Assembly (NCBI GenBank): GCA_013397455.1
Contig: VYZB01000146.1
Location: forward strand, 114,411 to 178,410
Length of the DNA: 64,000 nucleotides
Reading direction: 5' to 3'
Origin: Crotophaga sulcirostris
Taxonomy: Eukaryota; Chordata; Aves; Cuculiformes; Crotophagidae
The notes beneath the pieces are model-generated. The model searched no databases. It was not told the origin of the DNA and saw only the letters and a program-made list of their open reading frames with translations. Shown here in pieces: positions 47,501 to 62,800 of this stretch; the stretch's first letter is position 1; each line of letters opens with the position of its first letter. The position numbers and the translations under genes were made by a program.

Positions 47501-50500
47501 GGCTGCTGAGGTTTGGAGTCCTGCGAGTGCTTTTTGGTTTAGAAAGGATGGCTTTAGTTTGCAAGTGCGAACTTTGCTATCCAAAGATTAGAATTTCTCG
47601 TGCTATTCAACTGTTATTTCAAATATAGTTACGTGTTAAAAAACAGACTTGAGACTGTTTGTGGTTTCTGATGAAAAGCCGGCTGTTATTACGAATGGAG
47701 AAATTTTCAAGGGTGTATTTATAATAGTAGAAAAAAAAGATAATTCTGTTTCAAGTTAAGTGCATTAATCCTGGGTAATGTATATAGTTCTGGGAAATAA
47801 ATTTATTCAGTTGGAGTATTCTTTTAATTTCTTTCATTAAGAAAACTGTCTTTTTGAGAATATAATGATTGGCTTTCTAATTGATACGAAATATCTAGAG
47901 TTCTTCCACTAAAGCAGAATTTTCTCCTTAAAAGGCAGCTTTGCGCTTGTAATCACTCTTTAGCATATTTAAAATACAGTAGTGACTATAAGTGTGGAAT
48001 TTTGACAGACTCTTTCTAGATATCCCACAACCACTACCATCATTATGTAAGCTCTTCCAAGTAAAATGGATATAACTTCAAGATTCATAGGCAGTCTAAA
48101 ATATTTGTATATTCTTTTCGAGATTGTAATGATGGTCATATGTAGACACTGGGTCACTGGGTAGTTTTTATGCCATGTGGCCTTAGCTTATTTTTGGGAG
48201 ATGTAGTGTATTTTTTATTTCAATTAAAGTAGAAAGTTTTGCATATATATTAAATACTTTGTGTGCTGCAGGCTTGGTAGCAGTGTATTTTATAAATAAA
48301 ATTAATAAGCTCACATAAATATTCTCTGTTAGGCAGATTTAAAATAAAAATCCAAGTTGATTTTTCTTTTTGTTTGTCTTCCATGTATGGCAGATGTCTG
48401 TTGCAGATGTTTTTTAAGAGTGGTGTACCCATGATACTTAAAGAAATTTGAAGATGTCCAAATATGCAAGTTTTTTCATGTTTTCCTGTTCTAATCACAT
48501 TCTCAATTAATTTCAGTAGCTGTACCTTACATGGGTTGAAATTAGTTGTAGTGTAGGGACTTTCATAAATCCTCCCTTACTTTAGGGCCCTTATACTTTT
48601 ATTTACCTTTTGAAAGGGTTTTTTTTTAGATATTTTTCTTCTTGGAATATGGCTTTTAGTTTGGAGCAGAAATGTCTTTGTTAATTAATTTTAATTAAGG
48701 GAATGCAGTGATATCATATGAAGGCATATTCTGCCAGGCTTGGGGTGTGCTCAGCCCTTCTGTGTCCTGAGGAGCTGTTAAGGATGCACAATTTGAAATT
48801 GCTCACATTAAGCATGAGGTGGAGAAATTTGCTTGGGGGCATGCGTGTGCTTTGCTTTGAGTGGGGTGGCCAACAGTCTAATTGACCATGTGTGCTGCAA
48901 TTTTGCCTGTTGGATGGAGTGTTTAGCTTGGATGGGTGAGATGTGAATGCTTGTTGCAAGAGAGAGCAAGGCAAGAGGAGTTTGTTGTCCAAGAAAGTAT
49001 TTAAAGAAGAGCACTTTCTATGTAGGTAGCCAAAGGACAGTAACAAGCTGATCTGGTCAGATCTTCCAAGATCTTTTTTGGCAGTTAAGCACTTGTGCAT
49101 CTCTGAGGGAAGGCTAAATGTTGAAATCTTTGGATGGGTGTGCTTACATTCATGTAGGTACTGCAGATTTTGACTACAAACCTGTAAAATTTCTTCTTAA
49201 AGAAAAACTCGCTATGAATATGTGGCTTTCTGACAGCCAGTGTGTGTTTAGCTGAATCTGACTATTGCTGTCTTTAATCCAGTTTTTAGATCTATTTGAT
49301 TTAGAGAGATGAGTTTTGGATTCATAAAACTGCAATGAAGTAAGCTTGGTTGTGGGATGCATCTTGACTTTTAGTGGTTGGGATGATGGCAGTAAAGAAA
49401 ATTATGTGGTTAATGAACTGTGTGGATTTTTCTATAATCTTAGGGAGATTGGTTGATCTCTGGTTACAATTATGATGTAGCTGACGCATTTACTGGAAGA
49501 ATTTATCTGTTTAAAACAAGCCAGCAGAGGGGTTCTGCTGTCAGGGTTTTGAAGTTGGCCTATGCAAGGCTCTGCTTTCAATGTCATTCCCGTTATATTT
49601 GCAAGTTTTCTAACCCAAGCATTGCAGGTACAGTGTCGTTGTGATTAAGACTTTTCAAAGTGTTCCCTTCAGGTCCTGCATTGGCTCCTTAACTTCTTCA
49701 GAGCTTCTATGTTGGTATCTAGCGCAAGTGTTTAAAGTATCTTACTCTTTGAAACCTTAATATCTTTGCATGGCTTCAAATTGTTTCCAAAGGGCATTTG
49801 AACTAGCTAAGGTTAAATGTTTTTGGTTTTGATGTAGTCTTCTTATCTCTTGGACTTTGTATTATATTGCACTTCTGTTTTCCATAAGTGTTAACATTCC
49901 CGAGAATGGGCCTATCCTGACTTCTACAATTTTCATTGTAACCTCCTGATCTTTCAGTGTGGTAATAGGTTATTTTCAGTTACTCTCTTATTTCCATGAA
50001 AAAATTGACATATTTCTTGCTTTCATTGTCCTAGGTATCACAAGTATGATATTTGGCTACATAAATTTATCTGCTTCTTTTCTGTAAGCGTGTACTGCCT
50101 ATCATTCGATAACTATTTCCAGCAGATTTTAATAAAACTTTCATAATTATGAAAGTAGTTTCTATACCAAAGGATACTTGGATCCTTCTTTGTAGGAGGA
50201 TATAAAATGTAGAAATTCAGGAGTAAAATGATAATAAACGAAAAAAAGTACTTAAAGTTCAATCAGTGCCTTTGTTGTACCAGTGTTCTGAGGTGTCTTA
50301 TGTTATGAAGATTTTAGGTTGCTGGTCATTTTTAACCTAAAATTATGAACTGAGCTGAATAATTGGTTGAACAGTGCTAAATATTTATAGCCAAGGAATG
50401 CCAATGACTTTAAGAAAATGAAGGAAGAATTTTGGGCTCATTGTTCAGAGTTTTCCACTCTCTGTAAAAGGGTTGACCCAGATCTTTAAATTTGCTTGTA

Positions 50501-53500
50501 AATAGCATATGCTTTCTGAAGAAATTAATCAGTTTTTCTTCTATTGGCAACTTCAAAATTCTGTAAAATTAATGCTTCTTGGTGTAGGTAAACTTAAGAA
50601 AACATTTGGATGATTATGTATGCACTCTATATGTTGTTTATGGTGCTTTCTCTGGATCTTGGTACTTTTTGAAAGGCCAATATTTAGACAGAACTCTTTT
50701 TCTTCCCCCCCCCCGCATTTCCAGTTTTTAATGTAGAGATTTAAAACTTCCTTTCTAATTTGTGGTATGGAATGGAATGCAGTAGACTTTTTTTTTTTTT
50801 AAACAACCGTCTCATAACCTCATCTATTTTATATTCTATTGAGTTAGACCAAACTGAAATACTTCTACATAAATCAGGCTCTCTGCTCGTGATTATTGTG
50901 GGCAGTGATGCAGGGACCAATTCTAATAGAATTTGCAGGAAAGAAGTCAATTGAGTTTCGACAGGGGTCATGTAGGATCCATAAACTCCCACGGGGCAGT
51001 TATCAAAGATGTAACTCTAGGCAGTCGAGCATAACAGAGCTAATGCCTTTTACTTACTGCTTCTTGATTGAACAATTAATTTGACAGTGGTCACCATGCA
51101 CTTTGCCCTTATTAGATAGGTTTGATAGTACAAACAATCTTACAAGACATTTATAAGCTTCAAGGTGATTTTAGGTTCACAGGTAATTCTTCCAAAAAAC
51201 TAGTTAGGTATTGATTATCAGAAACTTTACTTTTTCTATCTAGAGTGTAGCTCATAGTTAATGTGTTTGTTCTTAATATTATCAATGTTTTATAAAAAAA
51301 CCCAAAAGTTACGTTTGTGCCAAATGACATTTTTAATCTTTTTTTTTATTTGGCTGGCTGGGCTGCTGCCACGTAGCTCCTAGGAAAAGCAGGAAAAATC
51401 TCTGATAAGAAATAGAATATGCATATTCATGTGGGTGGGTGTGTTTATTTTTGAACAAATTTACCCTATGACTAACTCATTTTCGATAAACAGAGAAAAA
51501 AAATCAGATTATCATCAACAGGCACAGCATTAAGTAATACCCCTTGAATTTTTCTTAAAGAGTTAAATAATAATTGCCAGTTTATTTTGGGGCTGTTTGC
51601 ATTATCTATTTATGCCTGCTATAAAAATATAATTTACAAATTAAAATACTTTCATGACTACTAAATTACTGTAGTGACAATCCTTATAGCAAAAAGGGAA
51701 TACAACACACAGCTTTAATTCTTTACAGTGTAACTCACGTTGAACCCATTAACTCTAAATTCACAAGTGTGATGATAAAATCTGATCTCAGTGTTTGCGT
51801 TTTGAGCCAATATTATTTTGTCTGTTTTGTATTTAGATAAGTAAACAAGCAGGAATACTAGAAATTGTACACCATTTTCAATGGAAACTTTAATAGATTG
51901 TCTTTTAAATTGTTTTGATAGCTTTTACATATATAAAGTATTTCTGGTCAAGAATAGTTGGATGATAAATACTTGAGAGATTCTGGCATGTGGATAGGTT
52001 AAAATATTGAGTATTAAAAAATATTCAGTGACACAAAGTAACCTCAGTTACTTCCACATCTGGATATATGTTCAATAATCACTTCCTTTTCTTTTTGGAG
52101 TAGGAATGTAATTATTCTGAGACAGTTTCTGTATAGCAGCTGGGTACTTAATTTAGTTGCATTCAAAGCTCTGTTTAGTTGCAAATCATTCCTATCCTCT
52201 ACACGATAGTCATGTTAGCAACATTTTTTTTCCTGACAGAAGATTGGGCTTTATCACCTGCAGTTGTTGACTCATTATCAGCTTCTGTGAAATCCAAATC
52301 TGCCTATAGCTGAAGAAAACTACAGGAAAAAAAAGAAAAACAATCAAAGATGGTCAAGTGAACCAACCCTCTGCAGAGTGAAAGTAGACTGTTGGGAGAA
52401 ACTATTCCATAGTTAAGGCAGCTGAACCCTCTCTCTTCTACCTGGGAGCAGTGCTTCTGAATCCTGCCCCGGAGGTGGACCTTGCTGGCAAATGCCAAGG
52501 TGTGTGTGAGTGCAAAGGCAGACAGACAGGAAAGCTTTTAGAACTGCGGGCTTAATAAAAAGCCAGTCACCCTTTCAAAGCTGCACTGGTGGGGCTCAGT
52601 GCTTCTGCCTGAGACCAGTTTCTGTTCGTTCTTTGAGTGGACACCGTAGGGCTAGTGGTATTTTACTGCAGTAGGATGGAGCTGCTCCCCTCTTTTTCTC
52701 TTTCCTTTAGCATGCCTGTCCCCTTGGTTGCAGAGATACCGGTAGCTCTGAGCTGTGACCTCTGTGCAAGCTGATGCCCCTTCATTTGGTCTCCTTTGCG
52801 CATTCTGTGGGACTTCTCTGAGCCTGCCCATTTCATGGCATCTCCCTTATAGCTTTTTGATACCCAAGGCTACTTAACTGGTTTTGCCAGACACGGTAAC
52901 ATGCACAGCATTAAAATGAGCAGTGTAGGAAGCAGTTAACGTCACATTTGTGTCTACCAGGGTTGTTTGAAGAGACTCTTTATTTCTTCTTCCATACCCC
53001 CCCCAATTTTAAGGTTAGAGTGACAGAGTGTCTGAAAAATTAAATTACAAAGTATAGTGTAACAATGTATGAAATACATAGCATAATCTTTCTTGGTTTT
53101 TTCTGAAATGAGTTTGTCTAGCTTAGAGGCTTAAAAATCTGTTCCTGGCCTTGGGTTAAGGTTTGTGGCTTTTGAAGTGCAAAGAGAGATGAGGTCCAGG
53201 CTTCCAGATCTCAGGGCACAGGACAAGGTTTTATTGCTATCAGTAACCCCCAAGAGTTGTCACCTTTCAAGAGCAGTGACAAGGAACGCGGAGCAGTGGA
53301 AGAGACTGAATCTGCACAGCCCTGCCTCTCTGAGCAACTGCCCCCACTGAGCAAAGCCAATGTCCCTGGGTTCGCTGGTGCTGGAGCTCTCCTGACAAGT
53401 CAACGCTGCTGTGGCAGCCAAGCTGCTGAGAAAGTACATCAGCCTGGGCTGTGGTGCTGGTTGTCGAGCTATGCTTCTCCCTTACTTGGGCAAGTCCCAC

Positions 53501-56500
53501 TGAAGCACATGCCAGTATTTCTGCTTCCCTGCAGCATTCAGCATATGAGATTAGGCATTTCTTTTGACTTTCAGCAGCCCTGCTTGTGTCTTGAGTTGCC
53601 CAGCCGCTGTAATGTGGGATCTGCATTTGGCACTCGCAGTCAATCTTATAACTTAGTAGGAGTACAGTGGAGGCAGTTTCAAAACCACCAGAAGCAACTG
53701 TAATGTTTTGTTCTCCCTATGATTTCCTCCTTTGCAGTGATTACACTCATGAAAATTTTGACTTTTCCAAGCTGAGTGAACCAATAAATATTAAAACTTC
53801 AACAACTTCCCCCCCTCCCCCAATTCATCATTAATTAAATGATGAAATATTCTGAAAAAGGTTCATTGTGGATGGATTTTTGTTTTCAGAGATCTCTGAG
53901 TGTATGAAGCTGGGAGAGATATAATGAACATTTTAAAAAAGCAGGGAAGCAAATCAAGAAATTTTATTCAATAACGAGAGTGCAGTCCTAGGACTGAATT
54001 CTGCCATCATAAATACTATTTTCCATCTTCAGAATACACCATGGAACATGTAGTGTTTTCCAGAAGAATTGTATTTTAAAATAGTTTTTTTAAATTATTA
54101 CTTTCATTTTTCTTCCAGCAAAACTTCCAGCAAATCAAGTTTTTCTCTGCCGCCTACAACACCTGGTATAGATTTATGATCTTGAGACTAAGCAAAAAAT
54201 GCTTTAAAAAACAAAGTAATGAATACTTGCATGGACATGGTTGGTGCTATGGTTTGCTGTAACATTCTTCTGTATTGTTACAGCTTTGTGTGTTTGGGAA
54301 TGGTTTTGGCTCCTGGGTTATGGTAAATCATATGCAAATGGAATAATACAGAAACAGCAGTGATATGTGCTACAACTCTCTGTCCCTGTGATCTTAAACA
54401 ATATAAAGCAATTTTAAATTTATGATATTAGTCATCTGGCTGCTAGATCAAGGTTATCTTTGACAACTCTTGCATTCAGCTCTGCATGCATAAGTAGTAA
54501 ATGCCCAATTCACTCTTCTGTCTGATTAGGAAGAGCAGAGAAATTTTATTGTGGATTAATTCTTGCTATTTTTGATGGTTGAAGGCAGGCCCAGAATCTA
54601 TGATAATAGCATAATCTGATTTCATTTGTAGTAGGACTTTATTATTCATTCTTTGTAAACCATTTAGCAAGGAGTATGGGCTAACATTGATTACTCCATA
54701 ATTAGTGCTCACAGGCAGTATGTTTGGAGCCATGTTGGAGGGGAAAATTTATCAGCTGTTAAAAGCCACATGACTTGCGTTGAAGAACTGAAGTGCAAGC
54801 TCTAAAGGGTGTTAAATTGCTGTGTTTATCATCTATGTAAATGCTACTGTCAGTTCTCCAACTGCTTTATGTGCAACTGTTCCTCAAAGTGAGGCCGGAG
54901 TATCATGCATTTTATTCATAACAGATTGAACATGAGGCAATTATCAGTAAGCCATTTGATGGTGAAGCTTATTCCCCAAGTCAGGGAACTAGAAACAGGT
55001 ATTCTGTAACAGATTGGGAAAGGGCTTTTCAAAATGACCACATCATCAGTGCAGATGCACAGTGGAGCATCTGTGCAACCTTCAGGCAGTCATTTATATA
55101 CATTAGTGAGAGCATCGGTCTTTGTGTGACTCCTGCGGGGCATGCAAACACAGCTCAACTGTTATTTTGCTGGAAGATCTTCTTGCCAAATTTTATTAAA
55201 GTACCTCATGGGATAACATACAAATGAGATGAGATAAAATGCCTAAAAAGACTATCTGCGACTCTGCCTTGCTAGTGTGCTTTAGTGTTTATTCTAGACT
55301 TTGTCTTCTGTTAAGTTTCAAATCTTCACAGGTTAGGTACATTTGTCTTCCTTTAAAGTGATTCCCTGTGTAGCACTGCCTCCTACGTAACACCAGTGCC
55401 ACTAGCAGGGCTTGGTCATACTGTTGATGTTTGAGCTCATTGAAGCCTCAAGTGTATGAAAGGATTTTATGGCAGCAGTGATTGTAAGAGAAATTTGGGT
55501 GGCTCTTGTGGAAATGGGAGAGGCAGCATGGCCTTGGCAAGCAGGGTGCATGCATTGGCAAATGACTGCTGTGGGTCTTCCCCTAAATCACTGCCCTGGG
55601 CTCTTTTGAGCTTGGCTTTTCAAAATTTGCATGGTTTTCCTGCCCACTTTGCCCCATTCCTTGCAGTCTGATATTTTTACCTTGTCTCTTGTTTCATTCT
55701 CTGTTTTATTGCTGTCCAAACAAGTAACAGTTAAACTCCTGATGTCCAGAATTGACACCAATGCCACATTACTTAAGATTTTTCAAGAATTCATGACACA
55801 TCCAATGCCTCATCCAAGTTTGTGGAAAATAGCCAATTCTACAAAAGTCTAAACAATGAAATGAGTGAAATTCATTTATACCTGTTTGTTTAGAGGTTCA
55901 TTTGCTCAGTGTGTGGAAACCCTGGCCTCTGTAAGAATGGAACCTATGAGTGATCAACTGCAGGGGAGAAAATAAAGAATTTCCTCCCCTCTCAAAGCGA
56001 GGAGGGGAAGGAGGATTTGGACAGGAAGCTGTCTTGCATAATTGCAAATATCACATTGGAAAATACGACTTCTGATGTGAAACTGTAGGTTTTGAGGTTA
56101 CATCTTGTATTTGTGCCGTCACTGACATTTGAACCTCTATAGCCGAGGATGTGCTTTCCCTCTGCTTGTTATTTTAAACAGATACTGTCTTAGCATTATG
56201 TACGGTAGTGAGGACTTGTATAATTACAATTTGTCTTCATAGTTTTATATCTTGAGCATGAAGAAACGATTGATAAAACCCCTCCGAAAGCTCAGTGATC
56301 ATTGGAAGACATGGTGTGTGTAGTGAAATACAGAAGTCAATCATGGATATTCCATATATATTAACTTGTATAACCTTTCCTTTCCTTTTGATATGATGGA
56401 TAGAAGCGTCTCTGCCATGAACTCACAAGGTTATTGTATAAGGATGTCACATCTTTCAGATGGACTTGCTAAATCATTGCAGCAGATGAATAACTACTTT

Positions 56501-57182
56501 CTTTTTTAATATCTTTTGTGTTGTTATTGAATGTTAGGCAATGGATCTGTTGTTAACATTTATTGAAGTTTGAACCCAGTGGGTTATTGCAAGTATTTTG
56601 GGTTTGTATTCTAAAAGTAGTAAGCCTTCTGGCTATATAACAGAAAAATACATAATCCTTGCGCTAAATAGATACTGAATTATTGTTTGAGTAAATATGT
56701 TAATTGATTTTTTTTTTATAATGAAGGCTATTTGTGCTCTTAGTTACTACTTTTTCAATCTATTCCACCCCGACAATACACTTAATGAATGTGTAGATAC
56801 ATAAAGGGATTTTTCCTTCTGTTTCTTTCAGTGTTGTGGTTTTTGTTGTATTTTTTAAATTTTTTTTTAGCAAAAGCTTGCTTTCTTTTGTTTGTGGAAA
56901 GAGATCATAAAAACGTGTGGTGTACACTTGATACAATGTTCCTTTTATTGAGTCTTCAGACAGTTTGAAAGAACTGGATTTTCAGGTAATGCATATAACC
57001 TATGCTTATTGATGCTAAATAATGGCCTCTTCCAGCGTGGTCTGCTCTGTTCCTCTGTACTCCCCTTTATTCTCTATACTTGCTGCTGGATCCCAGTGAT
57101 GGCAATTTGACTGTTGGTGGCTCCTGGATGTCACTGAAAGGAATCGGTGACCCAACTCATGTTGGTAGCTGCTAAACAGTAC

Positions 57183-57224
57183 AAATAAATAATAAAAAAT
57201 AAATAATAAAAAATAAAAAATAAA
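57183..57224. repeat. A-rich simple repeat (AATAAA/AATAAT)
   Basis: Repeats of AAATAAATAATAAAA-type units are followed immediately by a short GATG-rich tract (57236-57258). It is low-complexity, with no sign of a parent retroelement. Confidence 0.8.
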
Positions 57225-57324
57225 ACTCGTTACAGATGGATGGATATATAGATGGATAGCAAGACCAGTGAAGTTGATGATTGTGGGATAATCCGAGGTG
57301 CTTACATATAAGCAGAACATGCGG

Positions 57325-57415
57325 TTGTGTTACACCTGATCAGCCTCTGAAGTCAACCCTGCTTTGGGCCAGAGGTAGCACAAGGTGACTTCTGGACATT
57401 TCACGGAACTGGTTT
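57325..57415 (+). mobile_element. Possible very degenerate CR1 tail
   Basis: TGTTACACCTGATCAGCC, GTCAACCCTGCTTTGGGCC and GCACAAGGTGACTTCTGG have a loose ordered likeness to the CR1 3' region (the 'ctgctttag...ttggactagatgac' zone). No terminal ATTCTATGA repeat is present. It may be a chance likeness. Confidence 0.25.
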
Positions 57416-59814
57416 AATGGTTCTGATTCACGCAACTAGTTTAATGATCTCCTATGCTGAGTTGCAGTGTAAGCATCTTCCTACAGCTGCACACTGCTTT
57501 CTCCTTGGAGTTATGAGGGGTCCTGAGAATGGTCCCCACAAACCTCGTCTGTTAATTTGAATTGAAAATCTTCAGAAAACTCTGCTTCTTGGGCTGGGTG
57601 CTTTTTCTCTTTTCCTTTGTTTTCTGAGTCCCTGAATTAGAGACATACTTGTGGCGATAGTAGTTATTGATAAACATGTAAGTGAGTCTTAAATATGGAG
57701 GACGGACTTCTTTCTTGCTATCACCATATAAGTGACTTATTTATGAGTAGTGATCACTAAAACAGGTTTCCATTAGTGCTGAAGTTCTTGTAGAAGACTC
57801 TTTTTTTTTTTCAAAATTAAGGGTTTGGGTTGTTTTTGTTACAAAATGTAGATCTGAATGTGTCTGTGCAGCAGAATAACTGATTGAAGAGTACCACAGC
57901 TGTCTGATGATTTAGACTTGCTGGGTTGACTGCTGGATTCAGTTGGGTCATAGCACAAGGGGCTGCAGCTCATAAATGTCTCCCATTTGCCCCAGGTAAC
58001 ATCATCAGACAGTGTTTTTTTGCAGTGCATTAGTGCACAATTGGTCTACTCTGATCTGACCTGAAAACTATACATGATGATTTTAGTGTCAAGGCTAATT
58101 TACTTTTTCACTGGTAATCACAAGCAATCCTTACTGGAAGAAACCGACCATTTACTGCCTTCATCCTGCACTAGTGTAGTTGGTGAAAGCTTTGTCAAAG
58201 ACTTCAGTGGCACAAGAGAAGTCCATCGCTGTGCAAGGTGATGGTACTCTACTATGCAAGTTTTGTCTTCTGGACTCAGAATTCAGCAGTGGAGAAAACA
58301 CTAGTTCTTGTTCCCACATATCTGTGGTTTTCTGCTTTTACTTTACATAGTTACCTTTAATCCAGTATTTTTACCCACAACTGACCATTCATCCAACAAA
58401 CATCTTTTCCACTAGAAAATGCTGATGTGTAAATGTTTTCAATGTGTACATCCTAAGAATTTTTGTTGCCCTAGAAACTGTGCTTGAACAGTTTTAACTC
58501 TAAATCAAATAAGCATTTGGGAACTTAATTGGTTTCTTCAAGTCATAGCTATGAGAGTTGTGATATTTCTTAGTATTTGTTCAGAATGAGCAAATTTTAA
58601 GAGTAGAAAAGATCCAAGAATGACTAACTCCTCTTTAAAAATACACAAATCCACTACAAAAATGGACTTAAGTTGCTTTTTGGTTTATGTCTTTATAACA
58701 ATTCATTATAAGAATTATAGGATGATATGACGCTTTATCCTGCAATTTGTCTGTTTGCAATTAGTTTAGGGTACACTTAATATGTTATTTTAATACTTTA
58801 CAAATTAAATGTAATGATGTACTGCATTTAGGATTGATTTTTTCTTGCCAGCACTCTAAAATAATTGCACTTCCTCTTATTTTATTTTTTTTTAAATCTA
58901 ATTTTCTTTCCAAAGTCAGTGTCCTCGTGAAAATAGAGGCACCTTCTAAGGCCATGTGAAAGTGTTAATAAATTGGTAGTCTGTTATCTGTTTTCATCTT
59001 TAGCTAAGGTTCTGATTTTGAGAGTTATTAATTCTTAATTATTTCACAGAGTCTAAATCTTAGTGGTTCTTTTTTTTCCACATGTATTTTTTAAATATGT
59101 GGTGGTACTATTAAGTATACCATGTTTTCGCTCTAGAAGAGAGTTGTAGCATATTCTTTTAGTGCCTTAAAACAATTGTCTTGGCACTGCCTAGCTTATA
59201 TATCCTATGTAAATACCCAACACATTAACATGCTTTGTTTTGGGGTTATGTTTTATATATACTGAGTTTTAGCAGATGACTGCATATTTATTTATTTTGG
59301 CAATATAATTAATTGTTCAGAAGACTTTTATCCCCAAATCCCTTAGTTTTTCAGACAGACCTAGAACATCTGTTTGTAATTGTGTCTTTAACATTGCCAA
59401 CTCAAATTAGTTTTGGAAGCTCAGTCCATATTTTAGCTTGAAACGTTCACAGACATTTTCAAGGTTCATGAATTTTACAGGAACTGTTAATACCAAACAT
59501 GCACTAATCTGGATTTCCACCCAAGGTTCTTAAAACTTTTTACAAATACAAACCTTGCAGTTTCCTGGTCAGGTAGGTTAAAGAATTTCTGCTTGATCTT
59601 ATGGGATGAGACACTGCTGCTGTTCACCTAACCCATAGTTTAGGATGAAGAATGCAGAAAAATAGTTTTAAAAGATTGTGTTTGTGTATCCATCCATCAG
59701 TTTGTGATTGATCCATGAGTCCTTGGCCTATCATGTTTGGGGTTTTGGGTTGTTTTTTTTTGGCCACCCTCTCCTGCCCCCAAACAGCTGAACTTGTAGT
59801 TGGTTGGGTTTTTC

Positions 59815-59841
59815 TTTTTTTTTTTTTTTTTTTTTTTTTTN
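59815..59841. repeat. Poly(T) tract ending in an ambiguous base
   Basis: About 26 T followed by a single N at 59841. The true length of the run is unresolved in the assembly. Confidence 0.9.
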
Positions 59842-62800
59842 AGTAGTCAGAGCCTTGGTTTTCTGTTTCCCACAGAAAGCCTCGTCTTCAGCAGTAAAAG
59901 GACCTAGTATCATGCTGGGAACTTTTTATCAAATTGGATGAAAACGTAGCTTTGTATGAAAGGCAAACATATGGGCCTAAATCAGCAAATTATTCTGTTT
60001 CAGTATCTTCTGTATAGTCTGTCATTTTAAAGTGGCTTAGTTTGGGAACATCTGGTGTATCTCTATCTATCTAGATAAATATATCATAAATGCAAGGGTT
60101 TCAGGTTTTATGAAAGTTTCTCTCTGTTGTGAAGAACTTCTACAAAATCCTGGGGTTACTGATGTGAAGTTAACCAAATTTTGGTTAATTGTCATGTAAC
60201 CAGCATGTACTTAGCCTGACTGGTAACACTGGTGCATAGCAGAGGGGATGCCACTACTCAGACCCTCTCAGATAAGATTGTTTTAGAACAACTGAAATAC
60301 AGGTGTACTAGCAGAGTTTAAATTCAATCTGCTTTCAAGAAGGAAACAAGACTTATTTCTAAGTAAGAACACAGCTTAACTGAAATACATACCTTTTCTA
60401 ATTGAGAGCCCTGAACAAACATAACATTCTTTAAACATAACCTGTTCAGTGTGGAAGCCATGATACCAGTAGAAAATGCACTACATGTCATTTCCAAAAT
60501 ATAATTTACTTTTGAGTAAACAAATAACCCCAAATAATATGGATCATGTAGAGGTTAGGTTTCAGATTTGAAATCCGAGTTGTTCCTTGGCTGGTGGGAA
60601 TTTTGTTCCATGGTCTGGAACTGCCGACTGTCAAGAGATATTGTTTTCTTGGAAGCTGAATTTTGCCATGATAATAGGTAGCTGCATTGTGGTGGATTAA
60701 AGATATTCTTCACCTTTTTGTCATTATTTTTGACCCTCCTATTTTGGAATGTTTTTATCATTTTTATTTAGTGCTAACAGACATGATTTCCACAAGCAGC
60801 ACTTCAAAATTCAAAAGAGTTTGTTTTCTTCAGGCAAATATTTTAGTAGTAAAACTAGGTTTTGTAGATGACAGAGCTGTATTCCTTTACCTGCATTCGC
60901 TGAGAAGTAGCAGATCTCTTCCAGATGATGTGTTCGGGTTTTGAAGAGTACACCAAAAGGAGATGTGGATTCTTTTCATGTTGAATTCTTACATTCAGCT
61001 TAAACTGTAGGTGTGATTTGGGTTCTTATAGCTGTCTTAATGAACTGTGTGAAATTAATTAGAGGCTTCAATTCACTTACTAGTTAACCCCAATTTAGAT
61101 GAACAGAGGAGCCGGACTCTTGATTAAAACACAGCAAAACAAAAATCCCCAAATCCAAAACTAAACCTGCATCTCCTACAGACAATTCAACTTTACATTT
61201 TCTGTTTAGACCTTAAAAATACCTGTTTCAAGGAGTATTTCCTACAAAACCTAAACAACCAGAATGACAGAGATCAGTCAGGTATTTTCCTCATGATCTG
61301 CAAGGTGCTTGTTCTTGCAGCTGGCCTGCAGAGGAATGCTTTCTCTGCACCACTTGTTTACAAATAATGCATGCTGATGCTTTAATAACAAACACATGAG
61401 CTTTAGCTTAAGTACCTATTGGAGTTATGTAACAACACTGGGGACTTAACAAGAGCTACTTAAATTGTTAGTGTGCTGCGACATTTTTGAGTGGAAGTTT
61501 GTCTGGAAACCAGCATTCAAGCAGTAGAATAAGCTAAATGTAGGGCGTATGTAGGTCATTCTGACACTGTGCCAGCCCTTCTAATATGCAGGAGCCACTT
61601 GTGTGTCTGCCAGCAGAGCTGTTGAAGGGTTCTGAGCTGGTGAGGGACCTCTTCCAAGTTTCATTGTGTTACCGCAGGGGTGTTGGTGGATATTCAGAAA
61701 AGGTGAGGAATCAGAGTTTCTCATGTTTCCATGAGACATAAGATAAAGTAGAAATATAAGATAAAAAATTCAGAATAAGAGAGCCAAGAGAGGTTTTATA
61801 TATTAATAAAAATTTATACATTTATACACATACACTTATTTTGCAATCTTAATGAAAGTGAAGATTTTACAAAATAGTGTGATTGTGGTGGATCATTCCT
61901 TCCCATGTGCTTTTTCAGGTCATTGATTTGGGGCATGGTTGACTTCAGAAATTAGTAGAAGCTCATGTTTTTCAAACATGTACTGCTGGTATTTCTTTTA
62001 TTCTTCAAACAGAGCATTCCTGTTGATTGTTTAACTTCTATAAGCCATATCAGCACTGACATACATTAATAAAACCTCTAGCTCTCTCAGCGTTTGCCCA
62101 TCACAATAAACCTTTGCTTTCTTTCTTTGCAAATAAGGAATAAAATATTTCTCATTTTCTTGTACTGTGCTCTGCAAAGTCTCATTCCATGGTTGTTGAA
62201 CTGAAACAAACAATCTGATTTCACTCGTGAGCCATCACTGAAGCTGTGATATGATGATTAAAGGCCCAAGTTTCTTGGCCATGGAGAAAATGAGATTTAA
62301 CTGAAGACTTATAGTGATGTAAAAGTAGTATTTTCTGGAACATAAAAAACAATTTTATCTGGATAATTGTGCGAAATCCACGCCAATTCGTATCAATTTG
62401 TGATTCTCCGTATTAGTTCAAACCTCCTTGCAGTGTTTGTGCCCCTTTGAAGTTTCTTCAATACCAGAGGCAATTTTTGAAATGGCAATTTGTGCACTGA
62501 TATGTTGGGATTGGGACAAGTCAGCAGGAAGGTCGATGACAATTTCTCATCTTATGACAGATATTATGGCTTGGTAGCTCCTCCTTTCAACATTCACTAT
62601 GGAATATTGTTGTCAGACAAAAAGATGAGAACGAGTAGCTAAATGTAAGGAAGCATATTATATGTTGAAATTCCCAAACTAGATTCTATTAATGAAAATA
62701 ATGGCTTCAGATTTTTAAAAAGCACTCGGTTATTTCTCATGTTAATGTAACATTATTATATTGTATAATATGCTGAGCTAGAAATGGAGAAGGTTTCCTT

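Noticed and set aside
53824..53846. 9-bp inverted repeat TTCATCATT / AATGATGAA with AATTA loop
   Set aside because: AT-rich short palindrome, expected by chance in DNA of this composition.
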